30,139 nt of DNA from assembly GCA_964395545.1 (NCBI GenBank), contig CAYNAW010000015.1, positions 1 to 30,139 on the forward strand. Reading direction: 5' to 3'. Positions 20,475 through 28,711 of the stretch are shown in pieces. Origin of the DNA: CAYGVX01 sp964395545 (GTDB taxonomy: Archaea > Thermoproteota > Bathyarchaeia > Bathyarchaeales > SOJC01). Position 1 is the first letter of the stretch. The number at the start of each line of letters is the position of its first letter. The position numbers and the translations under genes are program-made. The notes under the pieces were generated by a model. That model worked only from the letters and a program-made list of their open reading frames with translations. It had not been told where the DNA came from and ran no database searches.

Positions 20475-20534
20475 CGACCAAAAACCTAAAACAGCATGGC
20501 AGAAAACACTAATGGTAGCATAGGAAGGATTCGC

Positions 20535-21659
20535 ATGATAGATAACTTTGCTGCGATTCGTGCGAAGTTTCCAGTGACTAAGAGTAAGGTGTTCCTTAAC
20601 CATTCTGCCTATTCTCCTCTGTCGCAACCCGTTGTTGACATGATGAGGCGGTACAACGAGGACTTGTGCTGCTACGAGATTGACGAATCGAAGTACAGTC
20701 TTGGACAGAAGCAGTTTGCGAGGCTGGCTGGGGCTGATGCGGATGAGGTGGCTTTGGTCCAGAACACTTCCACCGGGCTGAACATCGTGGCTAATGCCCT
20801 CGACTACCCACGAGGCTCTAACATGGTTACGACGGATATGGAGTATCCTTCTGTGGTTTATCCGTGGCTTAAGAAGAGTCTGGAAGTCGAGGTGCGGTAC
20901 GTGGAGAATAAAGAGGGCTGTGTCCTCGCTGACGATGTGGCAAAACTTGTGGACGACAAGACTGTCGCGATCTCAGTAAGTCACGTGGAGTATGTCAACG
21001 GTTTCAGGCATGACTTAAAGGCGTTGGCTGAGATAGCTCATGAGCACGGAGCTTATCTCATCGTAGACGCTATTCAATCATTGGGCGCAATACCCGTTGA
21101 CGTCAAGAGGGACGATGTGGATTTCTTAACGGCGAGCTGCTACAAGTGGATGCTCGGCCCTGCAGGGGCTGGCTACCTCTACGTGCGCAAGGAGCTTACG
21201 GAAGGGCTCGAGCCTCCGTTTATCGGGTGGGCGAGCGTGAAACCCGAGGTGTTTGACACTGAAGATTTCTGGGAGATATGGCATCTACAGCTCTCCGACA
21301 CAGCTAGTCGTTTTGAAGTGGGTTCTCCCAGTTACGTAAGCTTCGTCGGCGCAGCAGCGGCTATCCAGCTTCTCTTGAATGTGGGCATCGAGAATATCCA
21401 GAAGCGCATCTTGAGATTGACACGGCAGCTTATAGAAGGCGTAAAAACCCTAAGTTTGAGTCTTACCACGCCTGAGGACGATGGATGTCGCTCGGGCATA
21501 GTTCACTTCTTGGCCGACAGAGCACAGGAGAAGTCTGAAAAGCTGAGAAAGAAGGGAATCATCGTTTCGGCACGAGCGAACGGGTTGCGGGTGGCACCCC
21601 ACTTCTACAATACTGAAGAAGAGATTGAACGGTTCATCAAGGAACTCGATGCAACGTGA
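20535..21659 (+). CDS. class V aminotransferase (cysteine desulfurase-like fold)
   Basis: A 374-residue PLP enzyme. Features are FLNHSAYSPLSQPVVDMM near 18-35, LVQNTSTGLNIVANAL near 71-86 (phosphate-binding), VDAIQSLGAIPVDV near 177-190 (Asp pairing with the pyridine nitrogen), and the Schiff-base lysine K204 in ASCYKWMLGPAGAGYLYV. The C-terminus ends with a typical RVAPHFYNTEEEIERFI. The clear active-site Cys loop of SufS/IscS is not seen, so a transaminase, epimerase or lyase role is as likely as desulfuration. ATG 20535 with GGAAGG six bases upstream is preferred over ATG 20496, which lacks a binding site. Its stop meets the convergent small gene four bases on. Confidence 0.85.
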   Translation: MIDNFAAIRAKFPVTKSKVFLNHSAYSPLSQPVVDMMRRYNEDLCCYEIDESKYSLGQKQFARLAGADADEVALVQNTSTGLNIVANALDYPRGSNMVTTDMEYPSVVYPWLKKSLEVEVRYVENKEGCVLADDVAKLVDDKTVAISVSHVEYVNGFRHDLKALAEIAHEHGAYLIVDAIQSLGAIPVDVKRDDVDFLTASCYKWMLGPAGAGYLYVRKELTEGLEPPFIGWASVKPEVFDTEDFWEIWHLQLSDTASRFEVGSPSYVSFVGAAAAIQLLLNVGIENIQKRILRLTRQLIEGVKTLSLSLTTPEDDGCRSGIVHFLADRAQEKSEKLRKKGIIVSARANGLRVAPHFYNTEEEIERFIKELDAT

Positions 21660-21662
21660 GGT

Positions 21663-21878
21663 CTAGGAGTGCTTTGCTGCTGCTTTCAAAGCAGACACGA
21701 AGCCTTCCTCGTCCTTAGCTAGTTTTTTCTTCACTTCTCTCCAAGCCGCGGGGCAGTTCTTGTATTCTACGCCGGCGATGTTGTGGATTATCCTGTCAAT
21801 CTCCTGTCTATTCTCGCTCGTGACAGTTGTGCCTGCTTTCTCGAAGACCTCTTTGAGATGCCTAAAGTAGCAAGTCAT
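21663..21878 (-). CDS. small conserved archaeal protein, unknown function
   Basis: A 71-residue hydrophilic helical protein (MTCYFRHLKEVFEKAGTTVT..., with EIDRIIHNIAGVEYKNCPAAW and KDEEGFVSALK). I recall near-identical short proteins in other archaea but know no function. Cys3 and Cys44 are the only cysteines. It has its own TATA-like element (GGTTATAAGC as complement of 21914-21923), overlapping the end of the DUF72 gene upstream, so it may be transcribed separately from purE-purC-DUF72. It is convergent with the aminotransferase gene. Confidence 0.65.
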   Translation of the reverse strand: MTCYFRHLKEVFEKAGTTVTSENRQEIDRIIHNIAGVEYKNCPAAWREVKKKLAKDEEGFVSALKAAAKHS

Positions 21879-21913
21879 AACACTTCGCCATCAACGACAA
21901 AGTCGTCCTTCGC

Positions 21914-21923
21914 GCTTATAACC
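21914..21923 (-). promoter_or_regulatory. TATA-like box for the small conserved gene
   Basis: On the minus strand GGTTATAAGC lies about 40 bases before ATG 21878, just after the DUF72 stop codon. The expected leader is about 15 bases. Confidence 0.45.
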
Positions 21924-23117
21924 TTAAGTAGCGTAGGGCTTGAATTCCCACTTCTCCCGTTCCACGGCGATCTGTCTCATAATCTGCGTTGCCTTCTCCT
22001 TCGGCAGAATCATCATGACTTTGCCTACGTGTTTGCAAAACTGTTTCGCGGATGCGCTTCGACTCCAGTCGGCGCAGTCATGAAACATTACACGTTTCTC
22101 AGCATCTATGGACAGGCGGTAGTTTCGGACTCGAGCCCTAACCTTGGTGTGCGAAGTCTCCTCTACTTCGACATCCTCATCGCTGATGCCCCTCGCTCGT
22201 CCTATCCTGCCTTTGTCCATAAAGACGCCCAGCAACTCCTCGAAGCCCATCTGCTCAATCTCCTTCGGCATGTAGGCTGCCAGCGTCATACCGCGTTTCT
22301 TCGTCTTTTCCTTCGCTGCAGCCGCTGCCTCCTTGAAGTATTCCTCGATGCTTTTTCGAGTTTCTCTCTGCTCCTCTGTCGCCCTGCTCATCATTTCGGC
22401 AAATTGGAGGCAGTTCTTGACTGCGTAACCGTGGTAGTGGTTGTTGAAGTAGCCGAAGGTCTTTTCAGCCTGCCTCTCCGCCTCCTTAATCTTCCCAACC
22501 CATGGCTCCAACTCATCGGCCTCGTACAGGTAGTAGTACCATGGTCGTTCACCCCGCCCATGCCACCGCACGTACGCGAAGTCAGCGGTGACCTTCACGA
22601 CCGGTGGTAGCAGAGGCTCGTCCACGATCGTGTAAGCCGTGTTATAGCGCTCTAGGAGTTTCCAAGTCTCTTCCTTCATCCAAGATTCGTGCCTGAACTC
22701 GACGGCGAGCCTGAACTCCTTAGGAAAAGCCGCCAGAAAACCCTCCAATAGCTTAGCATCATACTTCAAGCTCGGCGGCAGTTGGGCGAGTAGACATGCA
22801 AGCTTCCCATCGAGCCTTAGAGGCTGCATCAACTCACAGAAATCGGCAAGCTCAGCCTCCACGGTTTTTGCCTCAAGCTTTCCCTCATGAGTAACCTGTT
22901 TCGGAAGCTTCGCCGCAAAGACGAAGTCTGACGGCGTGTAGCGGAGCCAGCCTAGGACCATGCCCTGCGTTGGGAAGCGGTAGAAAGTCGAGTCGATTTC
23001 CGCGGTCTTGAACACCCGCGAATACGCTTTTAGCTTACTCTCCTCCGCGGTCTTATAGAAAGGTCCAACCCAGTCTTCGTAAGACCAGCCAGAAGTGCCG
23101 AGTAGAACCTCGTCCAT
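21924..23117 (-). CDS. DUF72 protein with C-terminal SWIM-like zinc motif
   Basis: A 397-residue protein. Residues 1-245 are a DUF72 (TIM-barrel-like, YecE family) domain: LLGTSGWSYEDWVGPFY near 5-21, EIDSTFYRFP near 40-49, FVFAAKLPKQVTHE near 65-78, LAVEFRHESW near 136-145, and VRWHGRGERPWYYY with TFGYFNNHYHGYAVKNC near 219-235. Residues about 250-330 are a charged linker. The C-terminus has H346-x-C348-x12-C361-x-H363 (HDCADW...FCKHVGK), like a SWIM zinc motif with its first Cys replaced by His. Function is unknown; SWIM motifs bind nucleic acid or protein. It is the third gene of a purE-purC-DUF72 operon, 15 bases after purC. Confidence 0.82.
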   Translation of the reverse strand: MDEVLLGTSGWSYEDWVGPFYKTAEESKLKAYSRVFKTAEIDSTFYRFPTQGMVLGWLRYTPSDFVFAAKLPKQVTHEGKLEAKTVEAELADFCELMQPLRLDGKLACLLAQLPPSLKYDAKLLEGFLAAFPKEFRLAVEFRHESWMKEETWKLLERYNTAYTIVDEPLLPPVVKVTADFAYVRWHGRGERPWYYYLYEADELEPWVGKIKEAERQAEKTFGYFNNHYHGYAVKNCLQFAEMMSRATEEQRETRKSIEEYFKEAAAAAKEKTKKRGMTLAAYMPKEIEQMGFEELLGVFMDKGRIGRARGISDEDVEVEETSHTKVRARVRNYRLSIDAEKRVMFHDCADWSRSASAKQFCKHVGKVMMILPKEKATQIMRQIAVEREKWEFKPYAT

Positions 23118-23132
23118 AGCAGTTGATCCCTT

Positions 23133-23975
23133 CTAGAATTTTCTGCCAGTCAGCCGCTCGTACGCCTCAACGTACTTCTTCGATGTCTCGAAGACCACAT
23201 GCTCGGGCAACTGGGGCGCTGGAGGCTGCCTGTCCCATCCGATGGAGAGCAGGTAGTCGCGTACGTGTTGTTTGTCGAAGCTCGACTGGTCCTTTCCCAC
23301 CTCATACTTCTCCTTCGGCCAGAATCTAGAGGAGTCGGGGGTTAACAGCTCGTCTATGAGCGTCAGCTGTCCATCGAGGATGCCGAACTCCATCTTGGTG
23401 TCTGCCACAATGATGCCGTTCGCCTTAGCCTTCCTAGACGCTCTCTCGTAGATCCTTAGGCAGACGTCGTTTATCTCCTCGGACAACTCGTCGCCGATTT
23501 TCTCTTTCACTTCTTTTGGCGTCATCTCTTCATCGTGTCCAGCCTCAACTTTCGTTGTGGGTGTGAGAATCGGGCGGGGTAACCGTTCAGCCTTCTCTAA
23601 CCCGGTGGGCAGATGCGTTCCAGATGTGGGCTTTCCCGCACGATAGTTTTCCCAGGCTACGCCGTATAGGTATCCTCGTACAACGAACTCTGCCTCGATA
23701 CGCTCGGTCTTCCTAACGAGCACCGTGCGTGGGTCGACGACCTCTATTACATGGTTGGGCACGATGTCCTCTGTTTCTTTGAACCAGTATGCGGAGAGCC
23801 TGTTGAGGGCTTCGCCTTTTCGGGGAATGCCGTTTGGGAGAACGAAGTCGAAGGCAGAGATGCGGTCGGTAGAGACGATCAGCAGCCGCTCGCCCAGGTC
23901 GTAGATGTCTCTAACTTTGCCCTTCTTGAAAGACGGCAGCGGCAGACGGGTCTCGAGGACAACGTCTAAGCTCAT
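23133..23975 (-). CDS. purC: phosphoribosylaminoimidazole-succinocarboxamide synthase (SAICAR synthetase)
   Basis: A 280-residue enzyme joining CAIR and aspartate with ATP in de novo purine synthesis. Segments are FKKGKVRDIYDLGERLLIVS near 16-35 (nucleotide loop), TDRISAFDFVLPNGIPRKGE near 36-55, VRGYLYGVAWENY near 99-111, and DTKMEFGILDGQLTLIDELL near 195-215, all strongly conserved in PurC. The length fits the longer archaeal/fungal type. ATG 23975 follows GGAGAGG. It lies 18 bases after purE on the same strand, a sensible pathway pair. Confidence 0.94.
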   Translation of the reverse strand: MSLDVVLETRLPLPSFKKGKVRDIYDLGERLLIVSTDRISAFDFVLPNGIPRKGEALNRLSAYWFKETEDIVPNHVIEVVDPRTVLVRKTERIEAEFVVRGYLYGVAWENYRAGKPTSGTHLPTGLEKAERLPRPILTPTTKVEAGHDEEMTPKEVKEKIGDELSEEINDVCLRIYERASRKAKANGIIVADTKMEFGILDGQLTLIDELLTPDSSRFWPKEKYEVGKDQSSFDKQHVRDYLLSIGWDRQPPAPQLPEHVVFETSKKYVEAYERLTGRKF

Positions 23976-23993
23976 TGACCTCTCCGCCGTGCT

Positions 23994-24461
23994 CTAGGCT
24001 TTTGCGCCTGTTTTAAGCCTTCGCATGTACTCTTCAACTTCTTTTCGCAGGCCTTCGTCATGTAGGGCTAGGATTTTGGCGGCTGACAGGGCGGCGTTCT
24101 CGGGTCGGGGCACGTATGCCACAGCTACGCCTCGGGGCGTTACGGCTGAAGAGAACAGCTTCGCGTATCCGAACTTCTCAGAGTCGGGCGGGCAGGCGAT
24201 GACGGGGTATCGAGTAGAGCCTGCCGCGACGCCTGACAGTGCGTCTGACAAGCCCGCAACCGTGATGAACACCGTTCGTCCGCCTGCCTTTTCGATTCTC
24301 TCCAGTTCTTTCAGCAGCTTCCCCGGGGTCTTGTGGGCAGAAGCGACCACGTACTCGCATTCCACGCTGAAGTCTTCTTCCTTCAGGAACTTCTCAATGG
24401 AGGAAGCGAACTCATAATCGCTCTTCGACCCCATAAGAACGATGATCCTGCCTTTCTGCAT
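23994..24461 (-). CDS. purE: PurE, N5-carboxyaminoimidazole ribonucleotide mutase / AIR carboxylase
   Basis: A 155-residue PurE. The N-terminal loop is IIVLMGSKSDYEFASSIEKF near 6-25, then VVASAHKTPGKLLKEL near 38-53 (the catalytic His region), and GLSDALSGVAAGSTRYPVIA near 70-89. It supplies CAIR to PurC, encoded directly downstream. PurK is not in the window, so it may act as a direct CO2-using type, but I cannot tell. It is divergent from the DUF885 gene and shares a short promoter region with it. The TATA-like element (24485-24494) is about 28 bases away, suggesting a leaderless mRNA. Confidence 0.92.
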   Translation of the reverse strand: MQKGRIIVLMGSKSDYEFASSIEKFLKEEDFSVECEYVVASAHKTPGKLLKELERIEKAGGRTVFITVAGLSDALSGVAAGSTRYPVIACPPDSEKFGYAKLFSSAVTPRGVAVAYVPRPENAALSAAKILALHDEGLRKEVEEYMRRLKTGAKA

Positions 24462-24484
24462 GGTCTGTATATTGCTGTGAAGTC

Positions 24485-24494
24485 GATTTAAAGC
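24485..24494. promoter_or_regulatory. shared TATA-like element between purE and DUF885 genes
   Basis: GATTTAAAGC reads as a TATA-like box on both strands. Spacing predicts a start at or near ATG 24461 for purE (minus), and near 24512-24516 for the plus-strand gene, which would place AAGGTGA (24525-24531) before ATG 24540. Confidence 0.4.
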
Positions 24495-24539
24495 TTAATT
24501 ACGCCTATGTCTTCATTGGTGGCTAAGGTGAAGAACGGC

Positions 24540-26171
24540 ATGAGCGCAGATCAGAGGTTTGAAGAATTGAAGCAGGAGATGTTCGACAGGTTCTTTGAGG
24601 CGAACCCGCATTTCGCCAGCTACTTGGGACTCCATGATCCCTATGACTCTCAAATGCCCAAGGGCGATACAGCACACATCATTGAGAACCTCAAATTGCT
24701 TGAAGAATTCGTTGAGCGGATGAAGAAGGCGGTAGACTACAACGCCTTAAGCGATGATAACCGCATAGACTGGCAAGTCATGGAGAGAGCCGCCGAGGCG
24801 ACTAGGTTCGAGACTTTCGAGTTGCGCATGCACGAGTTGAACCCCAACGCTTTCGACGAAGTCGGCGGCATCTTCTTCATGATGATAACACGAGACTATG
24901 CTCCATTAGACAAAAGGATTGAAGCCATCATCGCGAGACTCGAAAAGCTTCCGCAGTACTTGAAGGAGTTCCGGTCGAGGTTTGAAAAGTCTACGCCTGT
25001 GAAGCTTTGGACAGACATCGCCATCGAATCAGCCCAACAAATGCCTGGTCTCTTCCAGTTCATCGCCGTCTCGACGAAAGGCAGGATTCCCGAGGAACTG
25101 CACGGGAAGCTGGTGAAGGCATCGATGGACCTGATGGCCCCCTACCAAGAACACATGTTGTGGCTGCAGAGTTTGAAGTCGAAGACGGTTGACACTTGGG
25201 CTATAGGCAAAAGGAAGTTCGAGAAACTCATTCAGCTTCGCGACCTCGGCATGACATCCGAGGAGATCTATCAGCTCGGCGTCAAGTACCTTCGTGAGAT
25301 GAAGGATGAACGGAAGCGAATAGCGGAACAGATTGCCCCTAGCAAGAGCGTCGAAGAAGTCATGAAGATGGTAGAGGAGAAGGCGCCGAAAACCTTTGAG
25401 GATGCCTTGAAGGCAACCAAAGAAGCTATGGAAGAGGCGAAACAATTCGTCATCACGAATGACCTTGCCACGGTACATGAGGAGGATAAGCTGGACGTGG
25501 AAGAGACGCCGGCCTATCTCGCGCCCCTTATTCCTTTTGCGGCCATGATGATGCCGTCGAGGTTTGACAAGCCGATAATCGGAACCTACATCGTGACCCG
25601 TCCAAAGGACATCAAGAACTTAGGAAAGCATCTGAATTACGCGAGCCTTCGAAATACGGCAGTTCACGAGGCCTTTCCGGGACACTTTCTCCAGGGGGCC
25701 ATCTCAAACAGAGGCTCCCTCGTGCACATGCTGGCAAATGGTGTCGAGACCACCGAGGGGTGGGCACATTATTGCGAACAGATGATGCTGGAGCATGGGT
25801 TTGTAACCGGCTTAGAAGCGAGGTTGATTCAGGTGAATGATGTTGTTTGGCGGGCAGTGAGGATCATCGTCGACGTTAGACTTTCTCATGGCGAGATGGG
25901 GTTCGACGAGGCTGTCGGGATGCTGATGACGGAGGCTGGCATGTCGAAAGAGGCTGCCGTGGCAGAAGTGAACCGTTATACGCAATCTCCCGGCTACCCA
26001 CTCTCATACTTGCTGGGCAAGCATCTCATATTGCAGCTGCGGGACGACGTGAAGCGGCGAATGGGCGACAGGTTTAACGAGAAATGGTTCCACGACACCA
26101 TCACTGCAAACGGCTATCTGTCCGTGTCCCTGCTGAGAAAAGTGTTCGATCAGCAGATTGCCCAGGCCTAG
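24540..26171 (+). CDS. DUF885 family protein (putative zinc carboxypeptidase-like)
   Basis: A 543-residue protein. The N-terminal half is helical (FEELKQEMFDRFFEANPHFA near 7-26, the family's 'P-x-x-A/S-x-x-x-G' start). The conserved zinc-site motif HEAFPGH lies near 376-382, followed by GVETTEGWAHYCEQMMLEHG with an expected third ligand. Members are likely metallopeptidases; no substrate is known here and no signal peptide is seen, so it is cytosolic. ATG 24540 is preferred for its AAGGTGA eight bases upstream; an in-frame ATG at 24507 would add 11 residues. It is convergent with the AAA-VWA gene, with a four-base overlap of stops. Confidence 0.84.
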   Translation: MSADQRFEELKQEMFDRFFEANPHFASYLGLHDPYDSQMPKGDTAHIIENLKLLEEFVERMKKAVDYNALSDDNRIDWQVMERAAEATRFETFELRMHELNPNAFDEVGGIFFMMITRDYAPLDKRIEAIIARLEKLPQYLKEFRSRFEKSTPVKLWTDIAIESAQQMPGLFQFIAVSTKGRIPEELHGKLVKASMDLMAPYQEHMLWLQSLKSKTVDTWAIGKRKFEKLIQLRDLGMTSEEIYQLGVKYLREMKDERKRIAEQIAPSKSVEEVMKMVEEKAPKTFEDALKATKEAMEEAKQFVITNDLATVHEEDKLDVEETPAYLAPLIPFAAMMMPSRFDKPIIGTYIVTRPKDIKNLGKHLNYASLRNTAVHEAFPGHFLQGAISNRGSLVHMLANGVETTEGWAHYCEQMMLEHGFVTGLEARLIQVNDVVWRAVRIIVDVRLSHGEMGFDEAVGMLMTEAGMSKEAAVAEVNRYTQSPGYPLSYLLGKHLILQLRDDVKRRMGDRFNEKWFHDTITANGYLSVSLLRKVFDQQIAQA

Positions 26172-28597
26172 TCGAAGCCAGAAGCGGACTCACGCGCTAT
26201 CAGGCGCTGATCCTCCGCGATTTTCTTCACCATTCGCTCGATGAGCTCAGGCTCCGTGGCCAGCCTGCCAACCGTGTGCAACCTCCCTCTCGTGGTCCGG
26301 GCTATTCGTTCAGTCACAGCGAACCCGTACGTCTCTCTGCCATACATGTGGGGGTTCGTGTTCACCACCACCGTGTTGATACCCTCCCTCCCTATCATCT
26401 TCGATACGGACATGACGTCGTGTACTGCGAGGTCTTCGTACTCGCGGACTACTATGCGCGGCTCTTCCACTGTTCGGATCTCCCCCGTTTCCAGGCTCCT
26501 TGACAGTGGCACGTTCGCGCTGCCGTCGGTGATGACAATCATGGCCGGGATCGTGGAGGGATCGCGCCTCCTCGACTCCTTGAGCACTTCCCACGCTTTC
26601 AACATGCCGGCTGCCAGAGGCGTGTAGCCGCTGATTTTAAGTCCCATCAACTTGTTGGCTACCACTCTGAGGTTCGTGACGGGATGTTGAGCCACGATGG
26701 CGCTCGTGTCCTTCAGCGCCACGATTCCCACGCGATCTCGATAACGATAAGCGTCTCCATGAAGCTGCAGGATAGCGCTTTTTATGGCGTCGATGGTGAG
26801 CATCATAGAACCGCTGAGGTCTAGGACAAAGATTATCGTCATGGGCGCTTTGTAACGTCGAAGGTTTTCTCGAATGTCCTGAACGTCTATTTTGAGGGCA
26901 GTCTCGAGGTCCGACGTCCTGCGCCTATGTTTTCTGGCGGCTGCACGAATGGTTGCAGGGAGGTGAATGTCTTTCGGTTTGCCTGGTGGGAGTCTCCATC
27001 CGCTGGCTCTACCGCGACCAGCAGTGGTCGTGGTCTCTGCTCTCCTGCCGGCAAAACTGCTCGTCGCCTGAGCGGCCTTTCTAGTCTGGACCGAGAACTT
27101 GGAGAGAACCCCCGAATCCTTGGTCGAACCTTTGAAGGCGCTGAAAAGAGAAAAACCCTTCTTCAGCCGGGGGGTTCCTGCTGCATGGCTAATAGTAGGT
27201 ATCCCCTTCATCTTCTTCAGAAGGATCTGCTTTCCTTCGTCTTCCGCATCCGTCTGAAGTGGTCTGTCACTCTTAACCGCGGCTCTCGCGCTCGGCACAT
27301 CTTTGGGCACCTTCTTCATCCTGCGTCCAAAGCCGAAGATGACTTCCCCGAATACCTTGCTCAGCGCAGTCATCAACTGAGCTCTCCATCTCCGTAGTCT
27401 CGCCAGCCCTTTGTTCTTCTCCAGAGACTCTTCGTGTTCCTTGTTCACGTCTCCCCGGATGAAGAGCATCGCTCGCGCCTCTCTCCGCTTTTCCTCAGTC
27501 TTCTTCCCTCCCGCGGACCGCTTCGCCAGCTGAGACTGCGCGGTCTTCTCGGGCTTATATCCCACATCTCTCACAGCTGACAGCGTTGCCTCTTGAATCT
27601 CTGCAGGCGTGGCGGGTTCGAGGAAGCCACCCTGCCTTGTGCGGTGACCCAGGGCAAGTTCGGCAGCAACCAACACGTCCGCCAGTGAAACCTCCATGCG
27701 TCCCTCGAAAGCAGCCAAGGTCATCGCGGCCTTGCTGATAACGATGTCAGGTCTCAAGCCGTCCACCTTCAAGTCCAAACAGGTCTTGCACACGGCTTCG
27801 AGAAGCTTCTCCGGCATCACAACACTCGGTAGTGACTCTCTTGCCCGCGCAATTCGGGATCTAAGCTCCTCTTGAACGGGCTTGTATTTCTCCAAGAACG
27901 CCTCTGGACCCGATTCGAACTCGAGGTTGCGTCGCACCACTTCCATCCTCTCTTCGACCGAGTCGATCCTCTCCACCGTGACTGACAGTGGAAAGCGGTC
28001 GAGGAGCTGCGGACGAAGCTGTCCTTCTTCCGGGTTCATCGTTCCGATGAAGATGAACCGCGAGGGGTGGCTTACAGAGATGCCTTCCCTCTCGACGACG
28101 TTCCATCCAGTGGCCGCGGCGTCTAGAAGGTCGTCGGCGATGTGGTCAGGTAGCAGGTTGATTTCGTCGACGTAGAGTATGTTCTGATTAGCCTCGGCCA
28201 GTATGCCCGGCTCCAGTGCTTCTATTCCTTGTTTTATGGCTTTCTCGATGTCGAGGCTTCCCACGACTCGGTCTTCGGTTGCTCCGAGGGGGAGTTCGAC
28301 CACTCTCATCTCCCTTTCTTCTACTGGGAGTTTTCCTTTCCCCCTGTACGTAGTGCTGCACTTTTGGCACATGTTGGAAGGGTCGGCAGGATGGCAGCCG
28401 AAGGGGCAATCCTTGGCCACTCGGATGTTGGGCAGTACGTCCGTCAATGCGCGTACGACTGTGGTTTTGCCCGAGCCCTTCGGTCCTTGAATCAGTAGTC
28501 CGCCGATGTTGGGGTTGACGGCGTTGATTATTATGGCGAGTTTTAGCTTTTCCAGCTCGACTACAGCGGTGAAAGGAAAGAGGACTCGGCGTTTCAC
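26168..28597 (-). CDS. fused ChlI/ChlD-like AAA+ ATPase and VWA protein (Mg-chelatase type)
   Basis: An 809-residue protein. Residues about 1-330 form an AAA+ ATPase: Walker A GPKGSGKTT near 38-46, a Cys cluster C64-x3-C68...C77-x2-C80 (CPFGC, CQKC), Walker B ILYVDEINLLP near 140-150, and GTMNPEEGQLRPQLLDRF (sensor/arginine finger). A basic, probably flexible linker spans about 340-560. The C-terminal VWA domain holds the metal site VLDLSGSM near 592-599 and the TPLAAGM and ITDGSAN motifs. Such I-D proteins assist metal insertion by a separate large subunit or act in unknown complexes; no ChlH/CobN is here. GTG 28597 (GGAG seven bases upstream) is chosen because a TATA box lies inside a longer TTG-initiated frame. 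Confidence 0.85.
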   Translation of the reverse strand: MKRRVLFPFTAVVELEKLKLAIIINAVNPNIGGLLIQGPKGSGKTTVVRALTDVLPNIRVAKDCPFGCHPADPSNMCQKCSTTYRGKGKLPVEEREMRVVELPLGATEDRVVGSLDIEKAIKQGIEALEPGILAEANQNILYVDEINLLPDHIADDLLDAAATGWNVVEREGISVSHPSRFIFIGTMNPEEGQLRPQLLDRFPLSVTVERIDSVEERMEVVRRNLEFESGPEAFLEKYKPVQEELRSRIARARESLPSVVMPEKLLEAVCKTCLDLKVDGLRPDIVISKAAMTLAAFEGRMEVSLADVLVAAELALGHRTRQGGFLEPATPAEIQEATLSAVRDVGYKPEKTAQSQLAKRSAGGKKTEEKRREARAMLFIRGDVNKEHEESLEKNKGLARLRRWRAQLMTALSKVFGEVIFGFGRRMKKVPKDVPSARAAVKSDRPLQTDAEDEGKQILLKKMKGIPTISHAAGTPRLKKGFSLFSAFKGSTKDSGVLSKFSVQTRKAAQATSSFAGRRAETTTTAGRGRASGWRLPPGKPKDIHLPATIRAAARKHRRRTSDLETALKIDVQDIRENLRRYKAPMTIIFVLDLSGSMMLTIDAIKSAILQLHGDAYRYRDRVGIVALKDTSAIVAQHPVTNLRVVANKLMGLKISGYTPLAAGMLKAWEVLKESRRRDPSTIPAMIVITDGSANVPLSRSLETGEIRTVEEPRIVVREYEDLAVHDVMSVSKMIGREGINTVVVNTNPHMYGRETYGFAVTERIARTTRGRLHTVGRLATEPELIERMVKKIAEDQRLIARESASGFD

Positions 28598-28632
28598 GTG
28601 TAATCTCCAATGAGTATCTGAGGGTATAGGGG

Positions 28633-28640
28633 GATATAAG
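28633..28640 (-). promoter_or_regulatory. TATA box for the AAA-VWA gene
   Basis: CTTATATC on the minus strand, about 40 bases before GTG 28597. It is the mirror image of the plus-strand box at 28670-28677. Confidence 0.6.
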
Positions 28641-28669
28641 TTGTGGCGCAACGGGACGGCGCGTTAAGG

Positions 28670-28677
28670 CTTATATC
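28670..28677 (+). promoter_or_regulatory. TATA box for tldD
   Basis: CTTATATC about 39 bases before ATG 28712, with the same sequence and spacing as the divergent box at 28633-28640. The two are 29 bases apart. Confidence 0.6.
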
Positions 28678-28711
28678 GAGTCGCTGAGGAATAGGGAAGA
28701 GAGGATATTGT

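Noticed and set aside
28598..28651. Longer N-terminus of the AAA-VWA protein from TTG 28651
   Set aside because: The extension spans the TATA box at 28633-28640 and has no similarity to the family.
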